59,606 nt of DNA from Bacilli bacterium (GCA_024680795.1 JAILBR010000063.1:1-59606); one strand, 5' to 3'; shown: positions 34,596 through 43,819, numbered from the stretch's first letter. Made by a program: numbers and translations. The notes: generated by a model not told the origin, from the letters alone.

Positions 34596-34625
34596 AAAAT
34601 AGCACTATTATTGTAGCACTATTTT
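34596..34625 (-). terminator. Terminator of the glycerol-3-phosphate dehydrogenase-type operon
   Basis: A 12-base-pair stem (34614-34625 with 34596-34607) including two G-U pairs, 6-base loop, then TTTATTT on the minus strand. It lies between the DUF1667 gene and rnjB. Confidence 0.65.
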
Positions 34626-34653
34626 CATATATTGATGAATATTTTTATAAAAA

Positions 34654-34995
34654 TTATTCAATTTCTTTGGTGATAACGATATCGCTACCAGTTCCAAGGA
34701 CATCTTTAATGACGACATCACCGATATGAGTTGGAGCGTTAACGCTAACCTTCTCTATCTCTTCCATGACCTTGAAAATTAAGCCTTTTGGAACACTGAC
34801 GGAAGTCTTAACCGAAACGACGCAATTCTCTCTATTTTTGACTCTCACAATTGAGGTAATCATTCTTTTTGGATTGGTCATTTCATCGACTGCGTATTTA
34901 GCGCCTCTTGGGCAGCTATTTCCAGTGACATTAAGATCATCATCAATCGTTAAACGACAGCCTCTAGGACAGACAATACATGTTAATTCTTTCAT
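34654..34995 (-). CDS. DUF1667 protein, small Cys-rich partner of the anaerobic glycerol-3-phosphate dehydrogenase-type complex
   Basis: A 113-residue protein from ATG 34995 with GGAGGAGAG upstream. It begins MKELTCIVCPRGCRLTI and has NSCPRGAKYA, so four cysteines in CxxC...C arrangement (about 6, 9, 13, 24) could hold a metal centre. DUF1667 genes follow pairs of FAD oxidoreductases in many Firmicutes, as here. An in-frame ATG at 35031 overlaps the preceding gene and lacks a site of its own. Exact role is not established. Confidence 0.85.
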   Translation of the reverse strand: MKELTCIVCPRGCRLTIDDDLNVTGNSCPRGAKYAVDEMTNPKRMITSIVRVKNRENCVVSVKTSVSVPKGLIFKVMEEIEKVSVNAPTHIGDVVIKDVLGTGSDIVITKEIE

Positions 34996-34996
34996 T

Positions 34997-36253
34997 TTAT
35001 TTTCTCTCCTCCAAACCGACAACGATTTCATTTCCGTTTATTTTATCGAGTTGTTCTTTCTTGAGTTTGATCATTACCATTTCGCTTGGAATAAGGACTG
35101 GTTTCATCACTTTACTAACCACTTCTTCGCCATCTTTGATGGAGACAAAAACATTTTGAATTGGTCTTCTCACTCTAAATTTTAATGTGACTGATTCAGC
35201 ATTTTTGTCTGTAATAGTCTGAGGAATGACATATCCAATGCCATCTCCAGGTTTAACAGCGACCATCGCATTTTTATTTAGTTCACCTTTGATATATTTT
35301 GCGGCACCGCGACCTGCATCTCTGCCTTCATCAGTGACAAAGTCGACAACGTCATGAACATGTAAACAGTTACCACAAGCAAAGACACCAGCTAAAGATG
35401 TTTCAAAGGCATCATTAACTTTCGCACCTCTAGTAGAACCTAACTCAACTTTGAGTTTTTCTAATAAAGAAACATAAGGGACTAAACCGATGGAAAGCAA
35501 GAGAGTATCACACTCAAATTCCATCTCGGTTCCAGGGATGAATTTCATCTTATCATCAACCGCGCTTAAGATGACTTTTTCTACTCTACCATTTTTACCT
35601 ACAACTTTACTAACGCTTCTAGATAAATATAGAGGAATGTCATAGTCAGTCAAACATTGAGCAATATTACGGTTTAAACCATTGGAATATGGCATAAGTT
35701 CGCTAACACAGAGGACTTTTGCACCTTCTAAGGTCATACGACGAGCCATAATAAGTCCAATATCACCACTTCCTAAGATGACTACTCTCTTACCAGCGAG
35801 TAGGCCATGAATATTTAAATATTTTTGAGCAGCACCAGCGGTAATAATACCAGCGCATCTATCGCCTGGAAGTTGGATATGACCAGCATTTCTTTCATAA
35901 CATCCAGTAGCAAAGACGATTGCTTTAGCTTGGACTTCAACAACACCATCTTCTTCGTTTGAATAAGTGATGACTTTGTCTTTTGTAATATCGAGAACTA
36001 AAGCGTTCAAACGATATTCAATACCTAATTCTAAGACTTGGTCGACGAATCTTTGTAAATATTCAGGACCTGTCAATTCTTCTTTAAATTCGGTTAAACC
36101 GAATCCGTTATGAATACATTGATTTAAAATACCACCGAGGCGGTCATCTTTTTCTAAGATTAAAATGTCATCGACACCATTTTTCTTGGCTTCGATAGCC
36201 GCTGCCATACCAGCAGAGCCACCACCGATAACTACAAGGTCTCTTTTAACCAT
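34997..36253 (-). CDS. FAD-dependent pyridine nucleotide-disulfide-type oxidoreductase, glycerol-3-phosphate dehydrogenase operon
   Basis: A 418-residue flavoprotein from ATG 36253 with GAGGAGG upstream. FAD loop VIGGGSAGMAAAIEAKKNG (about 7-25), NAD loop VILGSGDIGLIMARRM (about 150-165), and the second FAD motif GVFACGNCLHVHDVVDFVTDEG. It overlaps the preceding gene by 8 bases. With its partners it probably moves electrons from substrate oxidation to NAD or a quinone-like carrier. Alternative: an independent NADH oxidase-like enzyme. Confidence 0.85.
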   Translation of the reverse strand: MVKRDLVVIGGGSAGMAAAIEAKKNGVDDILILEKDDRLGGILNQCIHNGFGLTEFKEELTGPEYLQRFVDQVLELGIEYRLNALVLDITKDKVITYSNEEDGVVEVQAKAIVFATGCYERNAGHIQLPGDRCAGIITAGAAQKYLNIHGLLAGKRVVILGSGDIGLIMARRMTLEGAKVLCVSELMPYSNGLNRNIAQCLTDYDIPLYLSRSVSKVVGKNGRVEKVILSAVDDKMKFIPGTEMEFECDTLLLSIGLVPYVSLLEKLKVELGSTRGAKVNDAFETSLAGVFACGNCLHVHDVVDFVTDEGRDAGRGAAKYIKGELNKNAMVAVKPGDGIGYVIPQTITDKNAESVTLKFRVRRPIQNVFVSIKDGEEVVSKVMKPVLIPSEMVMIKLKKEQLDKINGNEIVVGLEERK

Positions 36254-37679
36254 TTTTGACCTCCTCGAGAATGATTTCGCTACCATCTCTATCCCATTTG
36301 ATTTCTGTTGGGGATACGCCATAATGTTTAGCTAATAATAAAGTGACAACTGGTGAACAGAATCCACCTTGGCACTTACCAAATCCCGCTCTCACTCTCT
36401 TTTTTACTGCTTTAACAGTATAAGGAGGGACAGAACGATCAAACAAATCTTCGATTTCACCTAAAGAAACTTTTTCGCAGCTACAAACCACTTTGCCATA
36501 ATTTGGATTTTTATTAATTAAAGCATTTCTTTCTTCGTGACTGAGTTCGTTAAGTCTAACATATCTTCTGACTTGTTTCTTATAGTCTTTTTTCTCTTCT
36601 AAAATTAATAATTTTGATAAATAATTATCAAATACGTATTCGGCAATCGCTGGAGCGCTGACTAAGCCAGGAGATTCGATACCAGCGACATTGATGAAAT
36701 ATTTATTGGTTTTCGCAGGTTCCAAAATAAAGTCATGTCTTGTTGAAGTTGGTCTAATACCAGAGAAGACACGAATCACTTGGTTAAATGGAATAGAAGG
36801 GATTAAATCAACTGCTTGACTTCTAACATTAGCTAAAGTCATGGAGTCAGTTGAGAAATCATCTTCATCTTCGACTAGTTCGCTACTTGGGCCAACAATA
36901 TAGTTATTACTACTTGTTAAACTAACAAGTACACCTTTGCCTTTTTCACTTGGCAAAGGGAAAATAACGTGGTTAACAAGTCCTAAATCATAGTGATCTA
37001 AAACAAAATATTCACCTTTTCTTGGAGTGAGATGCCAATCGACATCTTCCACCATACGAGCAATCTTTTCACTACCTAAACCAGCAGCGTTCACCACTAA
37101 TTTAGATTGATAATTGCCTTTAGTTGTTTTGACTATAAAGCGGTCATCGACATAGTCGATAGCTTGCACTTCTTCATCTAATCTGAGTTCGACCCCATTA
37201 TCCACCGCATTTTCTACGCAGTGTATAACTAAGTTAAATGGATCGATAATTCCAGCGGTTGGAGCGAGTAATCCACCCAAAGCAGCGCTTGATACATTTG
37301 GTTCTAACTCCTTAAGCTCTTCTTTGGATAAAATTCTTGCTTCCACACCATTCTCTTCACTTCTTTTTAGTAAGTCTTGAAGAGTCGCTAATTGTTTTTC
37401 ATTAGTGGCAACGGTGATTGAACCAATACGATAGAAATGGACATCCAAATCTTCAGCGATTTCATCATACATCGCATTGCCACGAACGTTCAATTTTGCT
37501 TTCAAAGTCCCAGGAACTGGGTCATATCCACTGTGGATAATAGCGCTGTTCGCGTTACTGGTGACATTACCGACATCGTTTTCTCTATCTAGAAGCAATA
37601 CTTTGAGATTGTATCTAGATAATTTACGGGCGATAAAAGCACCTGATACGCCAGCACCAATAATTAAAACGTCATACAT
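36246..37679 (-). CDS. GlpA-like FAD oxidoreductase with C-terminal 2Fe-2S (BFD-like) domain
   Basis: A 477-residue DAO-family flavoprotein. FAD loop VLIIGAGVSGAFIARKL at 4-20, substrate region around NSAIIHSGYDP, and residues about 395-465 form a BFD-like iron-sulfur domain with VVCSCEKVS and GFGKCQGGFCSP (four Cys). This is the layout of anaerobic glycerol-3-phosphate dehydrogenase subunit A and relatives. It is first in a three-gene unit with the second flavoprotein and DUF1667. No glpK or glpF is in the window, so L-2-hydroxyglutarate or another hydroxy acid remains possible as substrate. Confidence 0.85.
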   Translation of the reverse strand: MYDVLIIGAGVSGAFIARKLSRYNLKVLLLDRENDVGNVTSNANSAIIHSGYDPVPGTLKAKLNVRGNAMYDEIAEDLDVHFYRIGSITVATNEKQLATLQDLLKRSEENGVEARILSKEELKELEPNVSSAALGGLLAPTAGIIDPFNLVIHCVENAVDNGVELRLDEEVQAIDYVDDRFIVKTTKGNYQSKLVVNAAGLGSEKIARMVEDVDWHLTPRKGEYFVLDHYDLGLVNHVIFPLPSEKGKGVLVSLTSSNNYIVGPSSELVEDEDDFSTDSMTLANVRSQAVDLIPSIPFNQVIRVFSGIRPTSTRHDFILEPAKTNKYFINVAGIESPGLVSAPAIAEYVFDNYLSKLLILEEKKDYKKQVRRYVRLNELSHEERNALINKNPNYGKVVCSCEKVSLGEIEDLFDRSVPPYTVKAVKKRVRAGFGKCQGGFCSPVVTLLLAKHYGVSPTEIKWDRDGSEIILEEVKNG

Positions 37680-37738
37680 ACGGAATTATTATACATTTCT
37701 ACTTATTCTAAAATCTAGGATTTTAATATTAAAGGCGT

Positions 37739-37767
37739 AAAAAAAGAAGCTATCAATCGATAACTTC
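37739..37767 (-). terminator. Terminator of pnp
   Basis: GAAGTTATC and GATAGCTTC arms (one G-U pair) with a 4-base loop, then a T7 run on the minus strand, 12 bases after the pnp stop. Confidence 0.85.
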
Positions 37768-37778
37768 TTAATTATTTT

Positions 37779-40001
37779 TTACTTTTTGAACTTTCTTGGG
37801 CCCTTGATGGATTTATCTGGGCGTTGGTTATGTTCAATTCTTCTACCTTCTTTAAGTGGACGATGATTTTCTTCTCCACCATCAGCAGGTTTTTCCATGA
37901 ATTCTTTCGCGGAAACTTTGACTTTACCCTTTTCATCGATTTCGATGACTCTCACTTTGAGTTTGTCACCGACTTTGACGACGTCACTAGCCTTATTGAT
38001 ATATCCCCAACCTAAGCGAGAGACATGGCATAAGCCTTCAACGTTACCGAAGAGGTGAACGAATGCCCCATAATCTTCAACACGGGTAACTTCGCCTTCG
38101 TAGTCTTCACCAACTTTAGCTTCTCTAACGATATCAAGGATGATTTGTTTTGCCTTGTTGATGACTTCTCTATCCATATGGTATAAGGTGACTTGTCCGC
38201 TATCTTCGATATCAATTTTGATATTGTCACATTGAGCGATGATTTCGTTAATAACTTTACCACCAGTACCGATGACTTCTCTAATCTTGTCTTCATCAAT
38301 GAAGAATGTATCCATCTTAGGAGCGTATTTGCCGACATCTGGTCTTGGTTCCGCAATTGCTTGCTTCATCACTTCTCTAATCTTAGCACGTGCGACATTA
38401 GCTTGCGCTAAAGCTTCACGTAAGACTTCTTTTGTGACACCTTTGATTTTGATATCCATTTGTAAAGCGGTAATACCTTTTTCTGTACCTGCAACTTTGA
38501 AGTCCATATCACCAAAGTGATCTTCTAAGCCTTGGATATCAGTTAAGATTGTGTATGGATGTTTGCCATCTAATGGTCCGCTAGAGATTAAGCCCATAGC
38601 GATACCACTGACTATACCTTTAATAGGTACACCAGCTGCCATTAAGGACATACAGCTTGCACAGATAGAAGCTTGAGAAGATGAACCGTTAGATTCAACA
38701 ACTTCTGCCACAGTTCTAATTGTGTATGGGAATTCTTCTGCGCTTGGGATAACGTATGATAACGCTCTTTCGCCTAAAGCACCATGTCCGATTTCTCTTC
38801 TACCAGGAGCGCCCATTCTACCAACTTCACCAACAGAGTATGGTGGGAAGTTATAATGATGCATCCAGTGTCTAGTTTCTTCATCGGTTAAGTTATCGAT
38901 GATTTGTTCATCACTCTTTGCCCCTAATGTAGTGACAGAGATGACTTGAGTTTGACCACGGGTGAACATCGCAGAACCATGAGTTCTTGGCAATAAATCG
39001 ACTTGAGCGTCCAAAGGACGAATTTCATCAACTTTACGTCCATCTGGTCTAATCTTTTCATCAGTGATAAGTCTTCTGACTTCTTTAGCCACTAATTTTT
39101 CAAGGGTTTCATTAACCATGTGCATGGTCTTTTGATGAGTCTTTTCATCTGGATAGCTTCTTGTATCGTAATCGTCGATGATTTCATTTTTAATCGCATC
39201 GATTGCGTCTTGTCTTTCTAATTTATCAAAGATAGAAATAGCTTTAACTAATCTAGCTTCACTTCTTTCAGTGACATCTTTTTCGATGACTGGATCACAG
39301 ACATATAAATCGATGTGACGTTTTTCTTTACCGATTTCTTTGATGATGGATTCTTGCCATTTACATAACTTTTTGATGGCTTCGTGACCAAACATTAAGG
39401 CTTCGAGCATATCTTCTTCGCTGACTTGATCGGCACCTGCTTCAACCATGTTGATCGCTTCTTTGGTACCAGCAACAGCGAGATTGATGTCTGATTTTGC
39501 TTTTTCGTCTACTGTTGGGTTGATGATTAATTTGCCATCAACTCTACCGACATAAACACCAGCGATAGGACCATCAAATGGAATATCAGAGATTCCTAAT
39601 GCTAAGGATGAACCTAACATAGCGGTCATTTCTGGGGTGCAGTCTAAGTCAACTGACATAACAGTGTTGACGATTTGAACTTCATTTCTGAAGCCCTCTG
39701 AGAACATAGGTCTAATTGGTCTATCAATTAGTCTGGCTGTTAAGGTAGCATGTTCTCCTGCTTTACCTTCTCTTCTTAAGAACGAGCCTGGAATCTTGCC
39801 AACTGCGTATTGTTTTTCTTCATAACCAACTGTTAGAGGGAAGAAATCGCCTTCTTTTGGCAAATCGCTCGCACACACTGTGGAAAGAACTACTGTTTCG
39901 TTGAGTCTGACAAGAACAGCGCCGTCAGCTTGTTTAGCAATTTCGCCTGCTTCAACAACGAACTTCTTTCCTTCGAATTCTAATTCGAATACTCTTTTCA
40001 T
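37779..40001 (-). CDS. pnp: Polyribonucleotide nucleotidyltransferase (PNPase)
   Basis: A 740-residue enzyme from the Met at 40001 (MKRVFELEFEGKKFVVEAG, the family N-terminus); the frame also opens at an ATG at 40034 giving an extra basic leader with CFFRRKKKK, which looks spurious. Two RNase PH domains flank a helical domain; FTRGQTQV and the active-site MDFKVAGTEKGITALQMDIKI are present; KH (about 555-610, VIGTGGKVINEI) and S1 (about 618-690) follow. It degrades RNA 3' to 5' with phosphate. It is a single-gene unit. Confidence 0.95.
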   Translation of the reverse strand: MKRVFELEFEGKKFVVEAGEIAKQADGAVLVRLNETVVLSTVCASDLPKEGDFFPLTVGYEEKQYAVGKIPGSFLRREGKAGEHATLTARLIDRPIRPMFSEGFRNEVQIVNTVMSVDLDCTPEMTAMLGSSLALGISDIPFDGPIAGVYVGRVDGKLIINPTVDEKAKSDINLAVAGTKEAINMVEAGADQVSEEDMLEALMFGHEAIKKLCKWQESIIKEIGKEKRHIDLYVCDPVIEKDVTERSEARLVKAISIFDKLERQDAIDAIKNEIIDDYDTRSYPDEKTHQKTMHMVNETLEKLVAKEVRRLITDEKIRPDGRKVDEIRPLDAQVDLLPRTHGSAMFTRGQTQVISVTTLGAKSDEQIIDNLTDEETRHWMHHYNFPPYSVGEVGRMGAPGRREIGHGALGERALSYVIPSAEEFPYTIRTVAEVVESNGSSSQASICASCMSLMAAGVPIKGIVSGIAMGLISSGPLDGKHPYTILTDIQGLEDHFGDMDFKVAGTEKGITALQMDIKIKGVTKEVLREALAQANVARAKIREVMKQAIAEPRPDVGKYAPKMDTFFIDEDKIREVIGTGGKVINEIIAQCDNIKIDIEDSGQVTLYHMDREVINKAKQIILDIVREAKVGEDYEGEVTRVEDYGAFVHLFGNVEGLCHVSRLGWGYINKASDVVKVGDKLKVRVIEIDEKGKVKVSAKEFMEKPADGGEENHRPLKEGRRIEHNQRPDKSIKGPRKFKK

Positions 40002-40086
40002 TTCTTTTTTCTTCTTTCTTCTAAAAAAACACATAACGCAAGTATCTTATCAATAGATAACCTAAAATGAAAGTAAAATATTTATT

Positions 40087-40102
40087 ATTTTTCATGAAAA
40101 AT
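40087..40102. promoter_or_regulatory. Perfect 16-base palindrome between pnp and the ASCH-HAD gene
   Basis: ATTTTTCATGAAAAAT is fully self-complementary. It lies 85 bases upstream of the pnp start and 17 bases past the ASCH-HAD stop. It lacks a T run in the minus direction, so it may be an operator or a weak transcript end. Confidence 0.3.
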
Positions 40103-40118
40103 TATATCTTTATTAAGT

Positions 40119-41171
40119 CTAACCTCTGATTTTATCGATCGTTCCTGCGATGACATCGTAGAAATTTTCAATAAAGGCGTGACAATATTTTTGATTTTCT
40201 TCTGGATGAGTAACTGAGCTTTTATCATTAACACCAATCACATAATATCCAGCTTCATAAGCGGTCTTTTCGGCGGTTATCATATCTTCAAAAACCACTA
40301 CTTGGTTTCTACTTAGACCAAATCTTTGGGAGATTTTATCATAAATCTCTGGAGAGTCTTTGCCTTCTTTGCAGCTATTGACATCCATAACAAGAGAAAA
40401 ATATTTATGGATATCTAAGCGCATTAAGCATGGGAGATATAATTCCTCGCTATTCGCGGTTGCTAAAGCAATAATCACTCCATCATCGTGAAGTTTTTCT
40501 AATAGGCCTAATGCATTTTCCTTTAAAGAAATGTGTTTCTTATATGCTTCTAAGGCTGCATCATTCCATTCTTGGATGATATCTTCGATATTTTCGTTAG
40601 GTACATATTTCTCTTTTGTTAATTTGGCAGCGCCTAATAAACCAACATGAGCAATTTCTTTTCCATATGTCGGTGGCACTTCCATCCCTCTTTTTGTAAA
40701 AAACAAAGTATCAATATCTGCCCATAGGGATGTGGAATCAATCAAAGTCCCATCCAAATCAAAGATTGCGAGTTTGATATCATTCTCAAATATTTTAGCA
40801 ACTTGGTATCTCCTATAGAGATGGTCTTTTTGAGTAAGTAGCCTAATCTTAATGGCTATCACCATATGACCTTGTTGTCTTTCCTTGGGATAATAAAGTT
40901 CCATATCCTTTGGATCTGCTACTTCATCTTCCTTATAGCCTAAAGAAATCTTGTTGTAATGCTTATATAACTGTTCAAAACTATCGTAATAAACAACTGA
41001 ATCCACAAAACATAAAAGTTTTTCACCAGTCTCTTTATTAGTGAATTCGATTAATTCCCCCAGCGATATGTAGTTTTTTTCTTTGTCTAAAAGACGCATC
41101 TCAATTGTTTTACGTCCTTCTTTAATTGCTTGAAATGGTTCGTTATATAAATTCAAGTAATTAACAAACAT
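40119..41171 (-). CDS. ASCH-domain protein fused to HAD-family phosphatase
   Basis: A 350-residue two-part protein. Residues 1-112 look like an ASCH domain (PFQAIKEGRKTIEMRLLDKE, then a GELIEFTN strand), a beta-barrel that binds RNA or nucleotides. Residues about 130-345 are a beta-phosphoglucomutase-like HAD hydrolase: LAIFDLDGTLIDS, ATANSEE, KEGKDSPEIY and VVFEDMITAEKTAYEAG. The pair could be a nucleotide phosphatase or house-cleaning enzyme; the fusion is unusual to me. Its ATG overlaps the stop of the permease gene by one base, so the two are co-expressed. Confidence 0.75.
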   Translation of the reverse strand: MFVNYLNLYNEPFQAIKEGRKTIEMRLLDKEKNYISLGELIEFTNKETGEKLLCFVDSVVYYDSFEQLYKHYNKISLGYKEDEVADPKDMELYYPKERQQGHMVIAIKIRLLTQKDHLYRRYQVAKIFENDIKLAIFDLDGTLIDSTSLWADIDTLFFTKRGMEVPPTYGKEIAHVGLLGAAKLTKEKYVPNENIEDIIQEWNDAALEAYKKHISLKENALGLLEKLHDDGVIIALATANSEELYLPCLMRLDIHKYFSLVMDVNSCKEGKDSPEIYDKISQRFGLSRNQVVVFEDMITAEKTAYEAGYYVIGVNDKSSVTHPEENQKYCHAFIENFYDVIAGTIDKIRG

Positions 41172-42343
41172 TAGATTTTTAAATCCCCTTCTTTAATGAG
41201 GTTAAATTTTCTAAATAAGAAATCGATACCAAACACTAATACGGCAGGGAAAACGATTTGCATACCAAATATCGAGAACCAGGTTAACCAGTTATCAACA
41301 CCCATCGAGGTAATTGTGCCAATCTGTCCCACTAATCCGGCAGTGCCCATACCCGCAGAACTACCCATACATACGGTTTTAACTAAGCAGGTAGAAATTG
41401 GACCTAAAATTGCACTAGCAATAATGGTTGGAAGCCAAATTATTGGCTTTTTCAATATATTCTTAAACTGTAACATCGACGTTCCGATGCCAACAGAAAT
41501 CATCATTCCGACGTTATTATCTTTTCTAGATTGAACAGCGAAACCAATCATTTGACATGAACAGCCGATAACCGCCGCTCCACTAGCGATAAATAGTCCT
41601 TGATATGCGCTTGGGTCCGCTCCAGCAGGTAATGTAAAGACCATGGCGGCAATCGCAGCACTGCTGATTGGGGCGGTTAAAGCCATACCCATCAAAACCG
41701 CGACAATGATACCCATCACAAATGGGACAGTTGTTGTTCCTGCATTGACAAGCCACTGTATAGCGTAGGTGACATATATAGCCGGATATCTAATCCCAAG
41801 GGATAGAAATAATCCTATAGTTAGTCCAAATAAAGGCACCAAAATGATATCGACCGGTGTCTTCTTTTTTAAGACAAATTTGATAGCAAGAGCGACCAAA
41901 ATACAGACGATATAGATGGTTAATGGATCACCAATTGTGAAGTTAGCACCTAGATGTTCCACTCCACCTGGATTAGTGACAAAAGTTGTGCTTAACGAAA
42001 AACAGGCTGCACATTCGCCAACTGCAGCAAGAACAATCGTTTTTAATGGATCAAATTTTAAGGCTAAAGCTATGCCCACGCCGATACCAGCGCCAGTGAT
42101 GTATTGAAGAATCTTCGCTAAACCAATCCAGCTTTTTCCATCTGCACTATGACCATTTAGGATATTGACAAAGAAATCGCAGAAAGGATTTCCACTTCCA
42201 TAACCAAATAAAGTGCCAATTGTGCCAAATATTGTACCGATGATCAAAGTGGCAAATAAGCCATAAGCCATCCCATTAAGTGTCTTGATAAAGAAATCAA
42301 GAATCACGTCTTTTTTACTTTGTTGTTCTACTACTTGTTCCAT
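41171..42343 (-). CDS. PTS IIC-type membrane permease (PTS_EIIC_2-like)
   Basis: A 390-residue protein with about ten hydrophobic segments, Gly-rich, beginning KKDVILDFFIKTLNGMAYGLFATLIIG as in the PTS_EIIC_2 family, and with repeated GMALTAPISSAAIAA and GSSAGMGTAGLVGQIG motifs. No IIA or IIB domain is fused or nearby, so transport may not use PTS phosphorylation. It is first in a unit with the ASCH-HAD gene. Substrate unknown. A promoter TTTACA-17-CATAAT lies upstream. Confidence 0.75.
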   Translation of the reverse strand: MEQVVEQQSKKDVILDFFIKTLNGMAYGLFATLIIGTIFGTIGTLFGYGSGNPFCDFFVNILNGHSADGKSWIGLAKILQYITGAGIGVGIALALKFDPLKTIVLAAVGECAACFSLSTTFVTNPGGVEHLGANFTIGDPLTIYIVCILVALAIKFVLKKKTPVDIILVPLFGLTIGLFLSLGIRYPAIYVTYAIQWLVNAGTTTVPFVMGIIVAVLMGMALTAPISSAAIAAMVFTLPAGADPSAYQGLFIASGAAVIGCSCQMIGFAVQSRKDNNVGMMISVGIGTSMLQFKNILKKPIIWLPTIIASAILGPISTCLVKTVCMGSSAGMGTAGLVGQIGTITSMGVDNWLTWFSIFGMQIVFPAVLVFGIDFLFRKFNLIKEGDLKI

Positions 42344-42369
42344 TTTTCTCGATTAAACCTTTACGAAAT

Positions 42370-42398
42370 ATTATGGTAAATTGCACCCTCATTGTAAA
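42370..42398 (-). promoter_or_regulatory. Promoter of the permease/ASCH-HAD unit
   Basis: TTTACA (42393-42398) and CATAAT (42370-42375) on the minus strand with exactly 17 bases between, 26 bases before the ATG. Confidence 0.6.
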
Positions 42399-42664
42399 GA
42401 TTTTTTGCACATATATTTCATATAGATATGGGGCAAAACATAATCTACATTTTCCTCTTGAAATGCTTTTTCAAACGAGTTATTAAATCAAGTTAAGTTT
42501 GCTTATTGCGACGCGTAATAAAATTGACATCTTTGATGATTTTTGTATTAACTTTTTCAATAAATGCGTTTAAAAATTTTTAATCTTTTCGACATTGTTT
42601 AGACTACAATCAAAAAAAATCGCTTTTTTTCTTTCGATGTAATCAGCACTTTTTATATTTGTTG
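42399..42664 (+). other. AT-rich gene-free region; possible small RNA
   Basis: No coding frame of note. It contains TTGACA (42524-42529) with TATTAA 16 bases later (42546-42551), a fair plus-strand promoter, and further on an A7-TCGC-T7 hairpin at about 42616-42633 that could end a transcript of about 75 bases. The rest is A/T tracts. A small RNA or a long leader of the downstream membrane protein gene are both possible; neither is demonstrated. Confidence 0.25.
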
Positions 42665-42693
42665 TTGTAATTAATTAGTAATTAAACTAGTAT
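42665..42693 (+). promoter_or_regulatory. Promoter of the small membrane protein gene
   Basis: TTGTAA (42665-42670) and TAGTAT (42688-42693) with a 17-base spacer, 23 bases before the chosen ATG. Confidence 0.55.
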
Positions 42694-42716
42694 ATATCTA
42701 GGATTTTTTGGAAATT

Positions 42717-43058
42717 ATGAAGAATAAAAAGATTTTATGGATCGCTCTTATCTCCCTTGATGTCGCTGTGACAGTATTCCTATTTGTCATTCACATCATC
42801 ATGTTAAGCAACATTATCGGTAAGACTCCAGAACAAGTTAATGAACTAACCGGCTTAGTTGGTACTCTTGCAAAGAACACCACTTTATACCTCTGTGCGT
42901 TTGTTATTCCTACATTCGTGATACTCGCTGCGAATATCGTTGGCTTAGTTATCTATGTCAGAAAACAAACCAAGAAAGAAGCTGTTAAAGTTGAGGACTT
43001 AACTGATGAACAAAAAGAAGCCCTCAAACAAGAACTTCTCAAAGATTTAAACAAGTAA
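42717..43058 (+). CDS. Small membrane protein with two helices
   Basis: About 113 residues from ATG 42717 (a TTG three codons earlier is possible). Hydrophobic segments at about 7-30 and 58-82, a short loop between, and a charged C-terminal tail DLTDEQKEALKQELLKDLNK predicted helical and cytosolic. No family recognised. It stands alone between divergent and convergent neighbours, with its own promoter and terminator. Confidence 0.6.
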   Translation: MKNKKILWIALISLDVAVTVFLFVIHIIMLSNIIGKTPEQVNELTGLVGTLAKNTTLYLCAFVIPTFVILAANIVGLVIYVRKQTKKEAVKVEDLTDEQKEALKQELLKDLNK

Positions 43059-43081
43059 CAAGATATATAAATTCTCCTTCT

Positions 43082-43111
43082 AAAAAGCATCGGTTGAACT
43101 CGATGCTTTTT
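43082..43111. terminator. Bidirectional terminator between small membrane protein and GNAT genes
   Basis: AAAAAGCATCG (43082-43092) and CGATGCTTTTT (43101-43111) are perfect complements with an 8-base loop, with A and T runs suited to both directions. Confidence 0.88.
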
Positions 43112-43154
43112 CTTTTATATACGCACGCAAATGCGGGTACATACTATATGTATA

Positions 43155-43769
43155 TTATCTTTTATAAACTAATGTTTCCGGGTGCGAGAATTCTAGCTTT
43201 ATATCTTTATGGGGATTAAGCATTAAATTAAGTGATCCAGGGATAAGTTCATCATTAAGTTTGGAATTGAATTTAAGTCCAGTACGATAAGGGACAAAAC
43301 CACACTTTTCTTGCACTCTTTTACTTTGTAAATTGAAATCGTAATGACCGCATAATAGGAAATCATAATCTAAGACGTCAAATAGGTAATTTACGACACA
43401 TTTGACCGCTTCGGGCATAATTCCCTGCCCCCAATATGGTTTAGCTAATACGTAGCCGATTTCTCTCCCTCTTAAAGAGGCGAACTCTGTTAACTTACCT
43501 TCAGCGTCACATTCTTCTATTCCTAAAGAGCCAATCACCTTGTTATCGGCTTTATGAACGATAGCAAATGTATGTTTTTCTCTAATAAACTTATCCAATC
43601 TATATTTTGATTCGTTTTTATCCGGATGATGAGGCCAGCCCGCCATTTCACCAACGCCGGGAACAGAAGCATATTCAAAAAAATCATCAAGATCTTCTTG
43701 ACGGAATATTCTTAAGATCAACCTATCGGTTTCTAATACGATATTTGTGACATCAATTTCAGCATTCAT
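43155..43769 (-). CDS. RimJ/RimL-type GNAT N-acetyltransferase
   Basis: About 204 residues from ATG 43769; the frame opens 17 codons earlier at a TTG without support. GNAT features: VLETDRLILRIFRQEDLDDFFEY, VIGSLGIEE, EIGYVLAKPYWGQGIMPEAVKCVVNYLF (acetyl-CoA loop Y/GQGIM) and NLQSKRVQEKCGFV. Members acetylate ribosomal protein N-termini or small molecules; the target here is unknown. No Shine-Dalgarno is visible before the ATG. It lies just beyond the terminator of the long secretion operon and is separate from it. Confidence 0.85.
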   Translation of the reverse strand: MNAEIDVTNIVLETDRLILRIFRQEDLDDFFEYASVPGVGEMAGWPHHPDKNESKYRLDKFIREKHTFAIVHKADNKVIGSLGIEECDAEGKLTEFASLRGREIGYVLAKPYWGQGIMPEAVKCVVNYLFDVLDYDFLLCGHYDFNLQSKRVQEKCGFVPYRTGLKFNSKLNDELIPGSLNLMLNPHKDIKLEFSHPETLVYKR

Positions 43770-43819
43770 ACTATCTAGTTTACTAGCGATTAAAATAATG
43801 TCCACTATTTCAATAAACA

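Noticed and set aside
40002..40034. Upstream ATG start of pnp
   Set aside because: It would add a basic MCFFRRKKKK leader absent from PNPases and has no ribosome site.
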